A stretch of DNA of 64,000 nucleotides from Marivita sp003149565 (GTDB lineage: Bacteria; Pseudomonadota; Alphaproteobacteria; Rhodobacterales; Rhodobacteraceae). Below the pieces are notes generated by a model, which worked only from the letters and a program-made list of their open reading frames with translations, did not search any database and was not told the DNA's origin. Each line of letters begins with the position of its first letter. The first letter of the stretch is position 1. Shown here piece by piece: positions 51,623 through 59,597 of the stretch. Position numbers and translations under genes: made by a program. The stretch lies in assembly GCF_965216415.1 (NCBI RefSeq), contig NZ_CBDCFU010000002.1; one strand, written 5' to 3'.

Positions 51623-52873
51623 TCAATGCAGATTGGGCTGATTGCCCATGCCCTTTTCGTCGATCATGTGCCCGGTTTCGAACCGATCAAGTCTGAAAGA
51701 TGTCGCTGTATCATGCGGAGTGTCCGTCGTCAGAAGATGGGCGAATACAAAACCGCTGGCCGGTGTTGCCTTGAACCCGCCATAGCACCATCCGCCGTTG
51801 AAATAGAGCCCATTGATGTGTGTCTTGTCGATGATCGGGGATCCATCCATCGACATATCCATGATCCCGCCCCACATGCGCAAAACCCGGGCCCGGCCGA
51901 GCATCGGGAACATTGCCATTGCTTCCTGCATCACTTCCTCGACCATCGGCAGATTGCCGCGCTGGGCATAGGAATTGTAACCGTCGATATTGCCGCCGAA
52001 GACCAGCCCGCCCTTGTCGGACTGGCTGCAGTGGAAATGACCCTCACCGAAGGTGATGACCCCGGGCAATATCGGTTTGAGGCCCTCGGTCACAAAGGCC
52101 TGCAACACATGGCTCTCGATCGGCAGCCGCATCCCGGCGTGGGACATCACCTTCGATGACGCCCCCGCCACACAGACGCCTACCTTTTTTGCACCGATAT
52201 ATCCGCGTGTCGTTTCGACCCCAAGGCAGGTGCCGTTCTCAATTCTGAAGCCAGTCACTTCACAGTTCTGGATAATGTCGACGCCGTGCTGATCAGCCGC
52301 TCGAGCATAGCCCCAGGCAACGGCGTCGTGCCGCGCCGTGCCGGCACGCGGTTGCAACAGACTGCCCATCACTGGGAAGCGGGCATTATGCACGTTCAGA
52401 AAGGGATAAAGCTCGAGGACCCGCTTTTGGTCCAGAAGCTCTGCATCTGCACCGTTGAGGATCATCGCATTGCCGCGCCGAATATAGGCGTCGCGTTGGG
52501 AGTCGGAATGCATCAGGTTGATGATCCCACGCTGACTCATCATCGCGTTGTAATTCAAATCCTGCTCAAGCCCTTCCCAGAGTTTGAGCGAAAATTCGTA
52601 GAACGGTTCATTTTCGTCGAGCATGTAGTTCGACCGGACAATCGTCGTGTTGCGGCCGACATTGCCGCCGCCGATCCAGCCCTTTTCCAGGACGGCGATG
52701 CGAGACTGACCATACTCCTTGGCGAGATAGTATGCGGTTGCAAGGCCGTGCCCGCCGCCCCCGATTATAATATAGTCATACTCCGATTTGGGCGCGGCGT
52801 CCCGCCATGCAGGTCCCCAGCCGCGATGACCGGTCAATGCTTCCTTGATCAAGCGAAAGCCAGAATACCGCAT
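51623..52873 (-). CDS. soxB: sarcosine oxidase beta subunit-like FAD oxidoreductase
   Basis: A 416-residue DAO-family flavoenzyme. The FAD-binding YDYIIIGGGGHGLATAYYLA, the segment EKGWIGGGNVGRNTTIVRSN and QPRAGTARHDAVAWGYARAA are near-signature for SoxB, the catalytic subunit of heterotetrameric sarcosine oxidase. The start at 52873 (MRYSGFRLIKEALTGHRGWG) has an AAGGGAAGAG site. The soxD, soxA and soxG partners that normally follow are absent here, so it may work alone or with distant subunits, or on another N-methyl amine. Confidence 0.85.
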   Translation of the reverse strand: MRYSGFRLIKEALTGHRGWGPAWRDAAPKSEYDYIIIGGGGHGLATAYYLAKEYGQSRIAVLEKGWIGGGNVGRNTTIVRSNYMLDENEPFYEFSLKLWEGLEQDLNYNAMMSQRGIINLMHSDSQRDAYIRRGNAMILNGADAELLDQKRVLELYPFLNVHNARFPVMGSLLQPRAGTARHDAVAWGYARAADQHGVDIIQNCEVTGFRIENGTCLGVETTRGYIGAKKVGVCVAGASSKVMSHAGMRLPIESHVLQAFVTEGLKPILPGVITFGEGHFHCSQSDKGGLVFGGNIDGYNSYAQRGNLPMVEEVMQEAMAMFPMLGRARVLRMWGGIMDMSMDGSPIIDKTHINGLYFNGGWCYGGFKATPASGFVFAHLLTTDTPHDTATSFRLDRFETGHMIDEKGMGNQPNLH

Positions 52874-52926
52874 ACCGTCTCTTCCCTTGTTCGGTCCGGC
52901 AGGGTTTTTCCGATTGCGTCGCGCTG

Positions 52927-53724
52927 TCAAGCTTGTGCGTCGAAAATCGCCTGCATCAACGGACTGTCGGGAATGACCAAACCGTCAATGACATCGAAGT
53001 GATGCTTTTCCGGATCGATCACACAGTCACAGCTCCAAGCATCTGCGAGCCACTTGGCCTGGTCAAGAAAGGCGGGTCGTTCATCGCCCCCGACCCAGAC
53101 GGTAACAGGAACCGAAGGTCGGGCCATCAGAACAGGACTTTCCGCAGCGGCTGATGCCTCATCCAGTTTGAAGTCGTCATTCATGCTTGTCTGGATGAGC
53201 GGACGCAAATCCGACAGAGGTGAGATCGGAACACACTTTGCCACACGCGCCAGCACATCATCCGGCAAAACGCCGGGCGAAATCATCCGCGCAACCAGAT
53301 GGCCTCCGGCGGAATGCCCGGCCAACCGGATCGGTCCAGACACGTCCCGGGCGATCACGCTGATGGCCGCGGCAATCTGCCGTGTGATATCCGCAATGCG
53401 GACACGAGGGCAAAGGTCATAGGTCGGCATCGCCACCGCCCAACCCCGCGCAAGCGCGCCTTCGGCAAAATGCGACCAGTAGGAACTGTCGAACATCCGC
53501 CAGAAACCGCCATGTACAAAGACGAACAAACCTTTTGGCACACCGTCTGGCATGAACACATCCACGATCTCGCGGGGGCCATGACCATACATGACCCCAA
53601 GGCGCGCCCGGCCCAATACGGACATGCGTTGACGAAAGGCGTCCGAATCCCGGCGCCAGGTGTCTGGGAACTCGGGTCCATTGGGGATATAAGGCGTATT
53701 GGCGTAGGCGTCGTCCAGCTCCAC
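52927..53724 (-). CDS. alpha/beta hydrolase, formamidase (kynurenine formamidase)-like
   Basis: About 265 residues. The oxyanion motif FVHGGFWRMFDSSYW, nucleophile elbow LAGHSAGGHLVA, an acid near VGGDERPAF and His in EKHHFDVID define the alpha/beta-hydrolase fold with HGGFW, as in arylformamidases. The GTG at 53724 (VELDDAYAN) is preferred because CGGAG lies 7 nt before it; the frame stays open to 53748. It is 53 nt upstream of the soxB-like gene and divergent from the broken aldehyde dehydrogenase. The substrate is uncertain. Confidence 0.82.
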   Translation of the reverse strand: MELDDAYANTPYIPNGPEFPDTWRRDSDAFRQRMSVLGRARLGVMYGHGPREIVDVFMPDGVPKGLFVFVHGGFWRMFDSSYWSHFAEGALARGWAVAMPTYDLCPRVRIADITRQIAAAISVIARDVSGPIRLAGHSAGGHLVARMISPGVLPDDVLARVAKCVPISPLSDLRPLIQTSMNDDFKLDEASAAAESPVLMARPSVPVTVWVGGDERPAFLDQAKWLADAWSCDCVIDPEKHHFDVIDGLVIPDSPLMQAIFDAQA

Positions 53725-54588
53725 GGCACGTCTCCGAATGATCAGCACTTGTCATTGCATGTCGCAAGTGTTCCACCTTTACCAGCATAAAACCGGAGGG
53801 ACCTCATGCTCGATCAGACAACAAATCTTTCCAGCCTGCTCAAAGACCCGTCCCTGCTTGAAACCCGCGCCTACGTGAATGGCGCTTGGATTGACGGCGA
53901 TGACGGCACCTTTTCCGTCGACAACCCGGCGCGCGGCGATACCATCGCCGAGGTCGCTGACCTGTCCCGTGCCCAGGTGGCCGAAGCCATCAGCGCTGCC
54001 GAGAAGGCCCAAAAGGACTGGGCCAAGTGGACCGGCAAGGAACGGGCAGCTGTGCTGCGGAAATGGTTCGATCTGATGATGGAGAACCAGGATGACCTTG
54101 CGACGATCCTGACCGCAGAGCAGGGCAAGCCGCTGGCCGAGGCCAAGGGCGAGATTGCCTATGGGGCGTCCTTCATCGAATTCTTCTCTGAAGAAGCCAA
54201 GCGCGTCTACGGCGAAACCATCCCCGGCCACCAGCGTGACAAGCGGATCATGGTTATGAAGCAGCCCATCGGGGTTGTCGGCTCGATCACGCCCTGGAAC
54301 TTTCCCAACGCAATGATCACCCGCAAGGCCGGTCCGGCATTGGCTGCCGGATGCAGCTTTGTCGCGCGACCTGCTGCGGAAACACCGCTGTCGGCGATTG
54401 TTCTGGGTGTTCTGGCCGAACGCGCAGGCATTCCGGCGGGTGTGCTGAACATCGTGCCGTCCTCGTCTTCCTCCGAGGTGGGCAAAGAGATGTGCGAGAA
54501 TCCGGCTGTACGCAAGCTGACCTTCACTTTCCACCTAATGGATCGAAGCCACCGGCTTCCAGCCGGTCCGCTTCAGCGAATCTGTTCT

Positions 54589-54653
54589 GATCTTCCTCCC
54601 CGGAATCTGAAGCCCCCGGAGGGGTATGGCTTCAGATTCCGGGGAGGAAGATC
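54589..54653 (+). promoter_or_regulatory. 26-bp perfect hairpin masking the tnpA ribosome-binding site
   Basis: Arms at 54589-54614 and 54628-54653 are exact reverse complements with a 13-nt loop. The right arm contains GGGGAGGAAG, the ribosome-binding site, and ends one base before the tnpA ATG. In IS200 such a leader hairpin is known to repress transposase translation. Confidence 0.85.
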
Positions 54654-55052
54654 ATGCGCTACTCGTCATCCGCGCACACGCGATTTTATCACAGATACCA
54701 CGTCGTGTGGGCCACGAAATACCGGTATAAAGTTCTGCAGGGGGCAATGCGTGAGCGGATCCGAGAAATTATCATCCAGACCTGCGAGGAACTCGGCGTC
54801 CATATCGTGAAGGGCGTGTTGGCGCGCGATCACGTCCACATGTTCCTGTCGATCCCGCCCAAGCTGTCTCTTTCCGATGTCATGCAGCGCATCAAGGGCC
54901 GCTCATCCCGTCGCATCCAGATGGAATTTCCCGACCTGCGCAAGCGCTATTGGGGAAGGCGCTTTTGGGCACGTGGGTATTTCTCCACGACGTCCGGCAA
55001 CGTGACCGACGACGTGATCCGACAATACCTGGAATTACATTCCTCCAAATGA
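54654..55052 (+). CDS. tnpA: IS200/IS605-family transposase TnpA
   Basis: A 132-residue Y1 transposase. The HUH metal motif is HVH in LARDHVHMFLSIPPK and the catalytic tyrosine lies in VTDDVIRQYLELHSS. The N-terminal segment HRYHVVWATKYRYKVL is typical. It catalyses single-strand excision and insertion. The frame is intact, so the element may be mobile. No tnpB or omega-RNA-like partner is present within the 555 bp. Confidence 0.95.
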   Translation: MRYSSSAHTRFYHRYHVVWATKYRYKVLQGAMRERIREIIIQTCEELGVHIVKGVLARDHVHMFLSIPPKLSLSDVMQRIKGRSSRRIQMEFPDLRKRYWGRRFWARGYFSTTSGNVTDDVIRQYLELHSSK

Positions 55053-56005
55053 TGCCTCCGGCGTCAGCCGGTGGTCCTTCACTGGCTCGACCGAGGTCGG
55101 TCGCATCCTTCTGCGGCAGGCTGCTGATCAGGTTATGAAATGTTCGATGGAGCTGGGTGGCAACGCGCCCTTCATCGTGTTTGACGACGCCGATCTCGAT
55201 GCTGCCGTCGATGGCGCGATCATGTGCAAATTCCGCAACAACGGACAGACCTGCGTCTGTGCCAACCGCATCTATGTGCAGGCCGGTGTCTACGACGCCT
55301 TCGCTCAGAAGCTGAAGGACAAGGTGTCCAAGATGAAGGTCGGTGACGGTCTTGAGAACGGCACTGATCTTGGCCCGCTCATCAACTCCGAAGCACTGGA
55401 CAAGGTGCAAGAGCACATTGCGGACGCCCAGTCCAAGGGGGCTGAAGTGATCCTCGGCGAACGCGAGCACAATCTGAGCGGCAATTTCTTTGCGCCGACC
55501 ATCGTGACGGGGGCCACTTCTGACATGAAGTTCTCGAGCGAGGAAACCTTTGGCCCGCTCGCCCCGCTCTTCAAGTTTGAAAACGAAGACGACGTGATCG
55601 AACTGGCAAATGACACGATCTTCGGTCTGGCCAGCTATTTCTATGCCAAGGATCTCAGCCGCGTCTACAAGGTGGCCGAGGCGCTGGAATACGGCATCGT
55701 CGGCGTGAATACCGGCATCATCTCAACCGAGGTCGCCCCGTTCGGCGGCGTCAAACAGTCGGGCCTTGGCCGCGAAGGCAGCCATCACGGCATCGAGGAA
55801 TTCCTCGAGATGAAGTACGTCTGCATGAGCGTTTGATTTCGGCTGTAGAACCTGCGCGCGGGGCCAGTTTGGTCTCGCGCGGGACCGCGGCACCACTGGT
55901 CCGGAAAAGTCTGATTTCGCTAAAGGCTCTCCGGCATAACCGCCGCTTCATCATTGGTGCGTTCGTCTGAAGCGTGGTAGAAAGGTACCAGGCAAGGAGA
56001 TGATC

Positions 56006-56440
56006 GTGGCCGACACTTCACCTTTGACAGGCACGTGGTTGCTTGAAGCGTGGTACAACCAGACGCGAGACGGAAGGCGCATTTATCCGTTGGGTGAGCG
56101 GGCGACGGGATACATCAGCTATTCGCCGGACGGCTTCGTATTTGTCCACCTGAGCGCGGCGGAACGCGTACCCTACAAAGTGAATGACCCTTTTGGCGGT
56201 ACCGCGGACGAGGATTCCGCCGCGATCAAGTCGCAGATCACCTATGCTGGGCCTTATATGTATCACGGCGATCACGTGATCCACCGCGTAACCCAGTCTT
56301 CGTGCCCAAATTGGGTTGGAACAGAACAGCGGCGCATGATCGAGTTCACGCAAGAGGGGCTGCGCCTTAGTGCGACAGGTGCCCTTTTCCAAGGTGAGGA
56401 GGTCACAGCCATTGTCGACTGGAGGCGGACGGAAGGTTGA
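56006..56440 (+). CDS. lipocalin-like domain protein
   Basis: About 144 residues of the lipocalin-like (Lipocalin_5 type) fold: PLTGTWLLEAWYNQT at the start, GYISYSPDGFVFVHLSAA in the middle and YMYHGDHVIHRVTQSS later. It has no signal peptide. GTG 56006 is preferred because AAGGAG lies 7 nt before it, whereas ATG 56000 touches that site. These proteins are often of unknown function and may bind small hydrophobic ligands. It stands alone between the gabD pseudogene and hsp20. Confidence 0.75.
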   Translation: MADTSPLTGTWLLEAWYNQTRDGRRIYPLGERATGYISYSPDGFVFVHLSAAERVPYKVNDPFGGTADEDSAAIKSQITYAGPYMYHGDHVIHRVTQSSCPNWVGTEQRRMIEFTQEGLRLSATGALFQGEEVTAIVDWRRTEG

Positions 56441-56717
56441 GCCCCGATACTTTTTTCGGTTAGGTCGGTTATCGGACGGCGACTCCGTTTTTAGGGTCTA
56501 AGCTACGCCGCTGTACTCACAAGCAAACCTCTCTCCTCTGACCGATCTGGCTTGCTTGGCAGTCAGCGTTAGACCCCTTCAGGTGACCACCATCATTGCA
56601 ACCTTTCTCGGGTCGGTCCGCTAACACGCGGATTTTGCGTGGCGATGTGCCACTCCGATTGCCCGGGAAACACCGGTAAAATTCGCCTCGGACAATCTGG
56701 CGGACTATAAAGACAAA
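56441..56717. other. intergenic region without recognised gene
   Basis: About 280 bp. It holds a long-range inverted repeat, GGGTCTAA (56494-56501) and TTAGACCC (56569-56576), enclosing a further AAGCAA/TTGCTT pair. No tRNA fold or open frame with a ribosome-binding site was found. It could be a structured RNA, but evidence is weak. Confidence 0.35.
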
Positions 56718-56742
56718 AAGGCCCGGAGTCGCTCCGGGCCTT
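56718..56742 (-). terminator. intrinsic terminator of hsp20
   Basis: A perfect 11-bp stem AAGGCCCGGAG/CTCCGGGCCTT with a 3-nt loop, followed on the minus strand by TTTGTCT. It lies 60 nt after the hsp20 stop. Confidence 0.88.
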
Positions 56743-56801
56743 GGTCGTCATGTCACCAGTCTTCGAAGAGACTGATGCGGGTTTTCACAATTTAACGACG
56801 T

Positions 56802-57269
56802 TCAGTTCACCGCTTTCGCGTCGACCACGTCTTTTTCGACGGCATCTGCCTTGGCAATCGCGATCCGGCGCGGTTTCAGCGCTTCGGGGATCTCGCGTTG
56901 CAGGTCGATATGCAGCATGCCATTTTCGTGGCTGGCGCCAACGACGCGCACATGATCGGCAAGGTGGAACCGACGCTGGAAGGCGCGGGTGGCAATGCCG
57001 CGATGCAGGTATGTGCGGCTTTCATCTTCGTCGACCTTGCGTGCTGACACGTGCAGCGCACCGTCCTTGACCTCAACGGTCAGGTCGTCATCCGAGAACC
57101 CGGCGACAGCAATCGAAATGCGATATGCATCGTCTGCAGTCTTTTCGATATTGTAGGGCGGGTATGTGGGCTGGCTGACTTCATTGGTCAGAACCCGGTC
57201 CATCAGGTCGGCGATTTGGTCAAAGCCGACAGTTGCGCGGTAAAGCGGTGCGAAATCATATCCTCGCAT
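56802..57269 (-). CDS. Hsp20 small heat-shock protein (IbpA-like)
   Basis: 155 residues with the alpha-crystallin domain from about residue 35 to 130. YPPYNIEKTADDAYRISIAV opens it, AGFSDDDLTVEVKDGALHV and the GIATRAFQRRFHLADHV stretch follow, and the C-terminal KPRRIAI contains the I-x-I anchoring motif. It is an ATP-independent holdase that keeps unfolding proteins soluble. The 5' leader contains a ROSE-like hairpin that covers the ribosome-binding site and a possible RpoH promoter lies upstream. It is monocistronic, ending at a strong terminator. Confidence 0.95.
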   Translation of the reverse strand: MRGYDFAPLYRATVGFDQIADLMDRVLTNEVSQPTYPPYNIEKTADDAYRISIAVAGFSDDDLTVEVKDGALHVSARKVDEDESRTYLHRGIATRAFQRRFHLADHVRVVGASHENGMLHIDLQREIPEALKPRRIAIAKADAVEKDVVDAKAVN

Positions 57270-57274
57270 AGGTC

Positions 57275-57291
57275 ATCCTCCATTGAGCGAT
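57275..57291 (-). promoter_or_regulatory. ROSE-like RNA thermometer hairpin over hsp20 ribosome-binding site
   Basis: The minus-strand RNA AUCGCUC-AAUG-GAGGAU folds so that the GAGGAU site (57280-57275) pairs with AUCGCUC, leaving a single bulged G, the diagnostic shape of ROSE elements in rhizobial small heat-shock genes. A second upstream hairpin (GUCGGG...CCCGAC) fits the multi-stem ROSE layout. The start codon lies 5 nt after GAGGAU. Confidence 0.65.
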
Positions 57292-57370
57292 ACCAGATGT
57301 GAAAGCCTTCCATTATGGACAGGCTCATGAATGGGTGTCGGGCCCCGTCTGGGCATCCCGACGCCTCATA

Positions 57371-57398
57371 ATTGGGTGTGCTGAATCAGGGTTTCAAG
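57371..57398 (-). promoter_or_regulatory. possible RpoH heat-shock promoter for hsp20
   Basis: On the minus strand CTTGAAAC (57398-57391) followed after a spacer by CCCAAT (57376-57371). CTTGAAA is the classic RpoH -35 element; the -10 is a weaker match. It overlaps the end of the protease gene and would give a leader of about 95 nt containing the ROSE-like hairpins. Confidence 0.4.
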
Positions 57399-58222
57399 AG
57401 GTCAGTGGGATCACTCTGAGGTCGGACAAATTTGGCGCCCGTGTCCTTTCTTGCATCCGGTGCAGCCCGCACCGGCCGAAAGACTGATCCCTCCGGAAAA
57501 CCTGCTCCGTGCTCCATCAACGCGAGGATTTCATCTATCTGAGTATCCAACGGAGCGCCCAGCGACACCGGTTGGTCACCGCTCTTGGCCTTGGACGAGA
57601 CAACAGAGACAATTTTTGCCCCCGAAGGGCCAAAGGCAAAAACCGGTGATCCAGAGCTGCCAAAATCCACGGAACACGACATGACCAACACCGTTCGCTG
57701 CGCCGACATCACTTCGCAGGTGTCCTGCATCGAGGGTGCCTCGGAACGGTTGTGCGCGTAGGATACAACCCCCAACCGCTCTCCAACCTTGGGCCTTTGT
57801 CCAGTCGCAAAGGGAATGATTGTCGTGTTGCGGATCGGGTGCTGCAGTTCGATCAAGGCAATGTCGCTGTAAACCCGCTCCGAGCTGGGCTGGGCGTTGA
57901 AGTCGTAGTCGGGGTGGGCGACCGCGCGGCGCACCCGGCGATATGCAGCTGCGCGCCCGTTGCGCCATCCCGCAAGGAATTGGATGTCTTCCGGAGCCAG
58001 AATATTACCGTCGGTATCATAGAGGCAATGAGCCGCCGTCATCACGATCTTCTGAGTGATCAGGGACCCGGTGCAGAACGCCCGACCGCCCAGCTCAAGT
58101 CGTCCGACAGCTTCCCACGCACGACCATCCTGACGGCTCTCCATCGAGAACAGCCCGGGGTGTTGCGCACCAGCGAAGGCCGGCAGCAGCGAGAACAATG
58201 CCCCCCAGAGCATTTGGCGCAC
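57386..58222 (-). CDS. secreted trypsin-like serine protease
   Basis: 278 residues with signal peptide MRQMLWGALFSLLPAFAGA. The catalytic triad is complete: His in IVMTAAHCLYD, Asp in YSDIALIELQHP and Ser in VDFGSSGSPVFAFG. GSSGSP replaces the animal GDSGGP, as in bacterial V8/glutamyl-endopeptidase relatives. It is exported to the periplasm or medium. The last codons carry the possible hsp20 promoter, so the two genes may be linked in stress response. Confidence 0.9.
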   Translation of the reverse strand: MRQMLWGALFSLLPAFAGAQHPGLFSMESRQDGRAWEAVGRLELGGRAFCTGSLITQKIVMTAAHCLYDTDGNILAPEDIQFLAGWRNGRAAAYRRVRRAVAHPDYDFNAQPSSERVYSDIALIELQHPIRNTTIIPFATGQRPKVGERLGVVSYAHNRSEAPSMQDTCEVMSAQRTVLVMSCSVDFGSSGSPVFAFGPSGAKIVSVVSSKAKSGDQPVSLGAPLDTQIDEILALMEHGAGFPEGSVFRPVRAAPDARKDTGAKFVRPQSDPTDLLKP

Positions 58223-58289
58223 AGGTCACCTCCTTTTGAAGGTTTCGCATACGCTCAAATTGCGGCAAAACTGTGACTCGCAGCCCGCC

Positions 58290-59594
58290 TCAGGCTTGCA
58301 GCGCGGCGGGTTTCGGCCCGCCTGTCGCCCAGTCCAAAAGCTCAACCGTATGCACGATGGGCACCTCGGTGCCCGACCCGATCTGCATCATGCAGCCGAT
58401 ATTGCCTGCTGCGATGATGTCGGGCTCCTTGGCCTCCAGCGTCTTGACCTTGCGCGCTTTCAGCTGCTTCGAGATCTCCGGTTGCATCAGGTTGTACGTC
58501 CCCGCAGACCCGCAGCAAAGGTGACTGTCCGCTGGTTCCACCACCTCGAACCCAGCCGCCTTGAGCAGCGTCTTGGGATGTGTCTTGATCTGCTGCCCAT
58601 GCTGCAGACTGCACGCTGCGTGATAAGCGACCTTCATCCCGCCATGCAGCGTCCGCGCCTCCGCAACGCTCGCCTCGTCGATGAGGTCAATCAGCACTTC
58701 GCTCACATCCTTGGCAATCGCCGACACGCGCGCTGCATCAGCCGCCAGAGGCTCATTGCGGAACATATGCCCGTAATCCTTGACCGTTGTGCCGCAGCCG
58801 CTGGTGTTGATGACAATCGCATCAAGCCCCGCGCCATCCATCTCACGCGCCCAAGACGTAATGTTCGCCGCCGCCGATCCGTGGCTCTGATCCACCTTGC
58901 CCATGTGATGCGTGAGCGCCCCACAGCAGCCCGCACCCTCGGCCACGACCACCTCGCAGCCAAGCCGCGTCAGCAAACGAATGGTGGCATCGTTGATATC
59001 CGTGTTCAGCGCCTTCTGCGCACAGCCTGTCATCAGCGCCACCCGCTTGCGGCGCGGCGCGACCGATGCAAAGCTCTGCGGTTCGTCATTGCGGCTCACG
59101 GCGGGAATGCGCTTCGGCGCCATCTCCAGCATAGCCTTGACCCGCGCATCGGGGATCAGCGGCGCAAAAGGCTTGCCGATCTTGGCAAGCAACAGTGCCA
59201 CACGAAACCGTGTTGGATAGGGCAGGATGTGCGCCAGCGCCCAGCGCAGCGCCTTCTCATGCCACGGCCGGTCATAGTTCTTTTCGATATAGGCGCGCGC
59301 ATGATCGACCAGATGCATGTAATGCACCCCCGAGGGACAGGTCGTCATACAGGCCAGGCAAGACAGGCAACGGTCGATATGCTTGACCGTCTTTTCATCG
59401 GGCTTGCGCTCGTTTTCGAGCATGTCCTTGATCAGGTAAATCCGCCCGCGCGGGCTGTCCAACTCGTCACCCAAGACCTGATAGGTCGGACAGGTCGCGG
59501 TGCAGAACCCGCAATGCACGCAGGTGCGCAGCACCTCGTTCGAGCGTTTGAAATCCGGGTCGCGCAGCTGGTTTTCAGTGAATGTCGTCTGCAT
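58290..59594 (-). CDS. glcF: glycolate oxidase iron-sulfur subunit GlcF
   Basis: A 434-residue protein with two N-terminal [4Fe-4S] motifs (CVHCGFCTATCPTYQ and CLSCLACMTTCPSGV) and two CCG-type motifs (GAGCCGALTHHMG, LCCGSAGTYNLMQ) of the heterodisulfide-reductase-like domain. It carries electrons from GlcD/GlcE to the respiratory chain. It follows glcE by 3 nt and is the last gene of the operon. Confidence 0.95.
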   Translation of the reverse strand: MQTTFTENQLRDPDFKRSNEVLRTCVHCGFCTATCPTYQVLGDELDSPRGRIYLIKDMLENERKPDEKTVKHIDRCLSCLACMTTCPSGVHYMHLVDHARAYIEKNYDRPWHEKALRWALAHILPYPTRFRVALLLAKIGKPFAPLIPDARVKAMLEMAPKRIPAVSRNDEPQSFASVAPRRKRVALMTGCAQKALNTDINDATIRLLTRLGCEVVVAEGAGCCGALTHHMGKVDQSHGSAAANITSWAREMDGAGLDAIVINTSGCGTTVKDYGHMFRNEPLAADAARVSAIAKDVSEVLIDLIDEASVAEARTLHGGMKVAYHAACSLQHGQQIKTHPKTLLKAAGFEVVEPADSHLCCGSAGTYNLMQPEISKQLKARKVKTLEAKEPDIIAAGNIGCMMQIGSGTEVPIVHTVELLDWATGGPKPAALQA

Positions 59595-59597
59595 CGT

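Larger units (their letters stand above)
54529..55083 (+). mobile_element. IS200-type (IS200/IS605 family) insertion sequence, about 555 bp
   Basis: It encodes only a Y1 HUH transposase. The sequence CCTTCACT occurs at 54521-54528 and again at 55076-55083, so the exact edges could shift by up to 8 bp; no other target duplication is seen, as expected for this family. Subterminal hairpins lie near the left end (ACCGGCT-TCC-AGCCGGT, 54551-54567, extended by GAAGC/GCTTC) and right end (CCGGC-GTCA-GCCGG, 55058-55071). Confidence 0.92.
53806..55836 (+). pseudogene. gabD: succinate-semialdehyde dehydrogenase-like gene split by IS200 element
   Basis: The 5' part (53806-54528, 241 codons) has the ALDH N-terminal half (GVVGSITPWNFPNAMITRKA) up to KLTFT. 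The 3' part (55084-55836, 251 codons) resumes GSTEVGRILLRQA and holds both catalytic residues, Glu in SMELGGNAPF and Cys in NNGQTCVCANRI. Joined, they give a 491-residue enzyme of normal GabD length without any frameshift. In the present state the 5' fragment is catalytically dead and the 3' fragment lacks the NAD-binding half. Precise excision would restore the gene. Confidence 0.9.

Noticed and set aside
54529..55083. TnpB or guide-RNA (omega RNA) component in the IS200 element
   Set aside because: The 555-bp element is filled by end hairpins, the leader hairpin and tnpA, leaving no room for another gene.
56441..56717. Possible tRNA or small RNA suggested by inverted repeats
   Set aside because: No cloverleaf or CCA-end pattern could be folded by eye; recorded only as an intergenic region.
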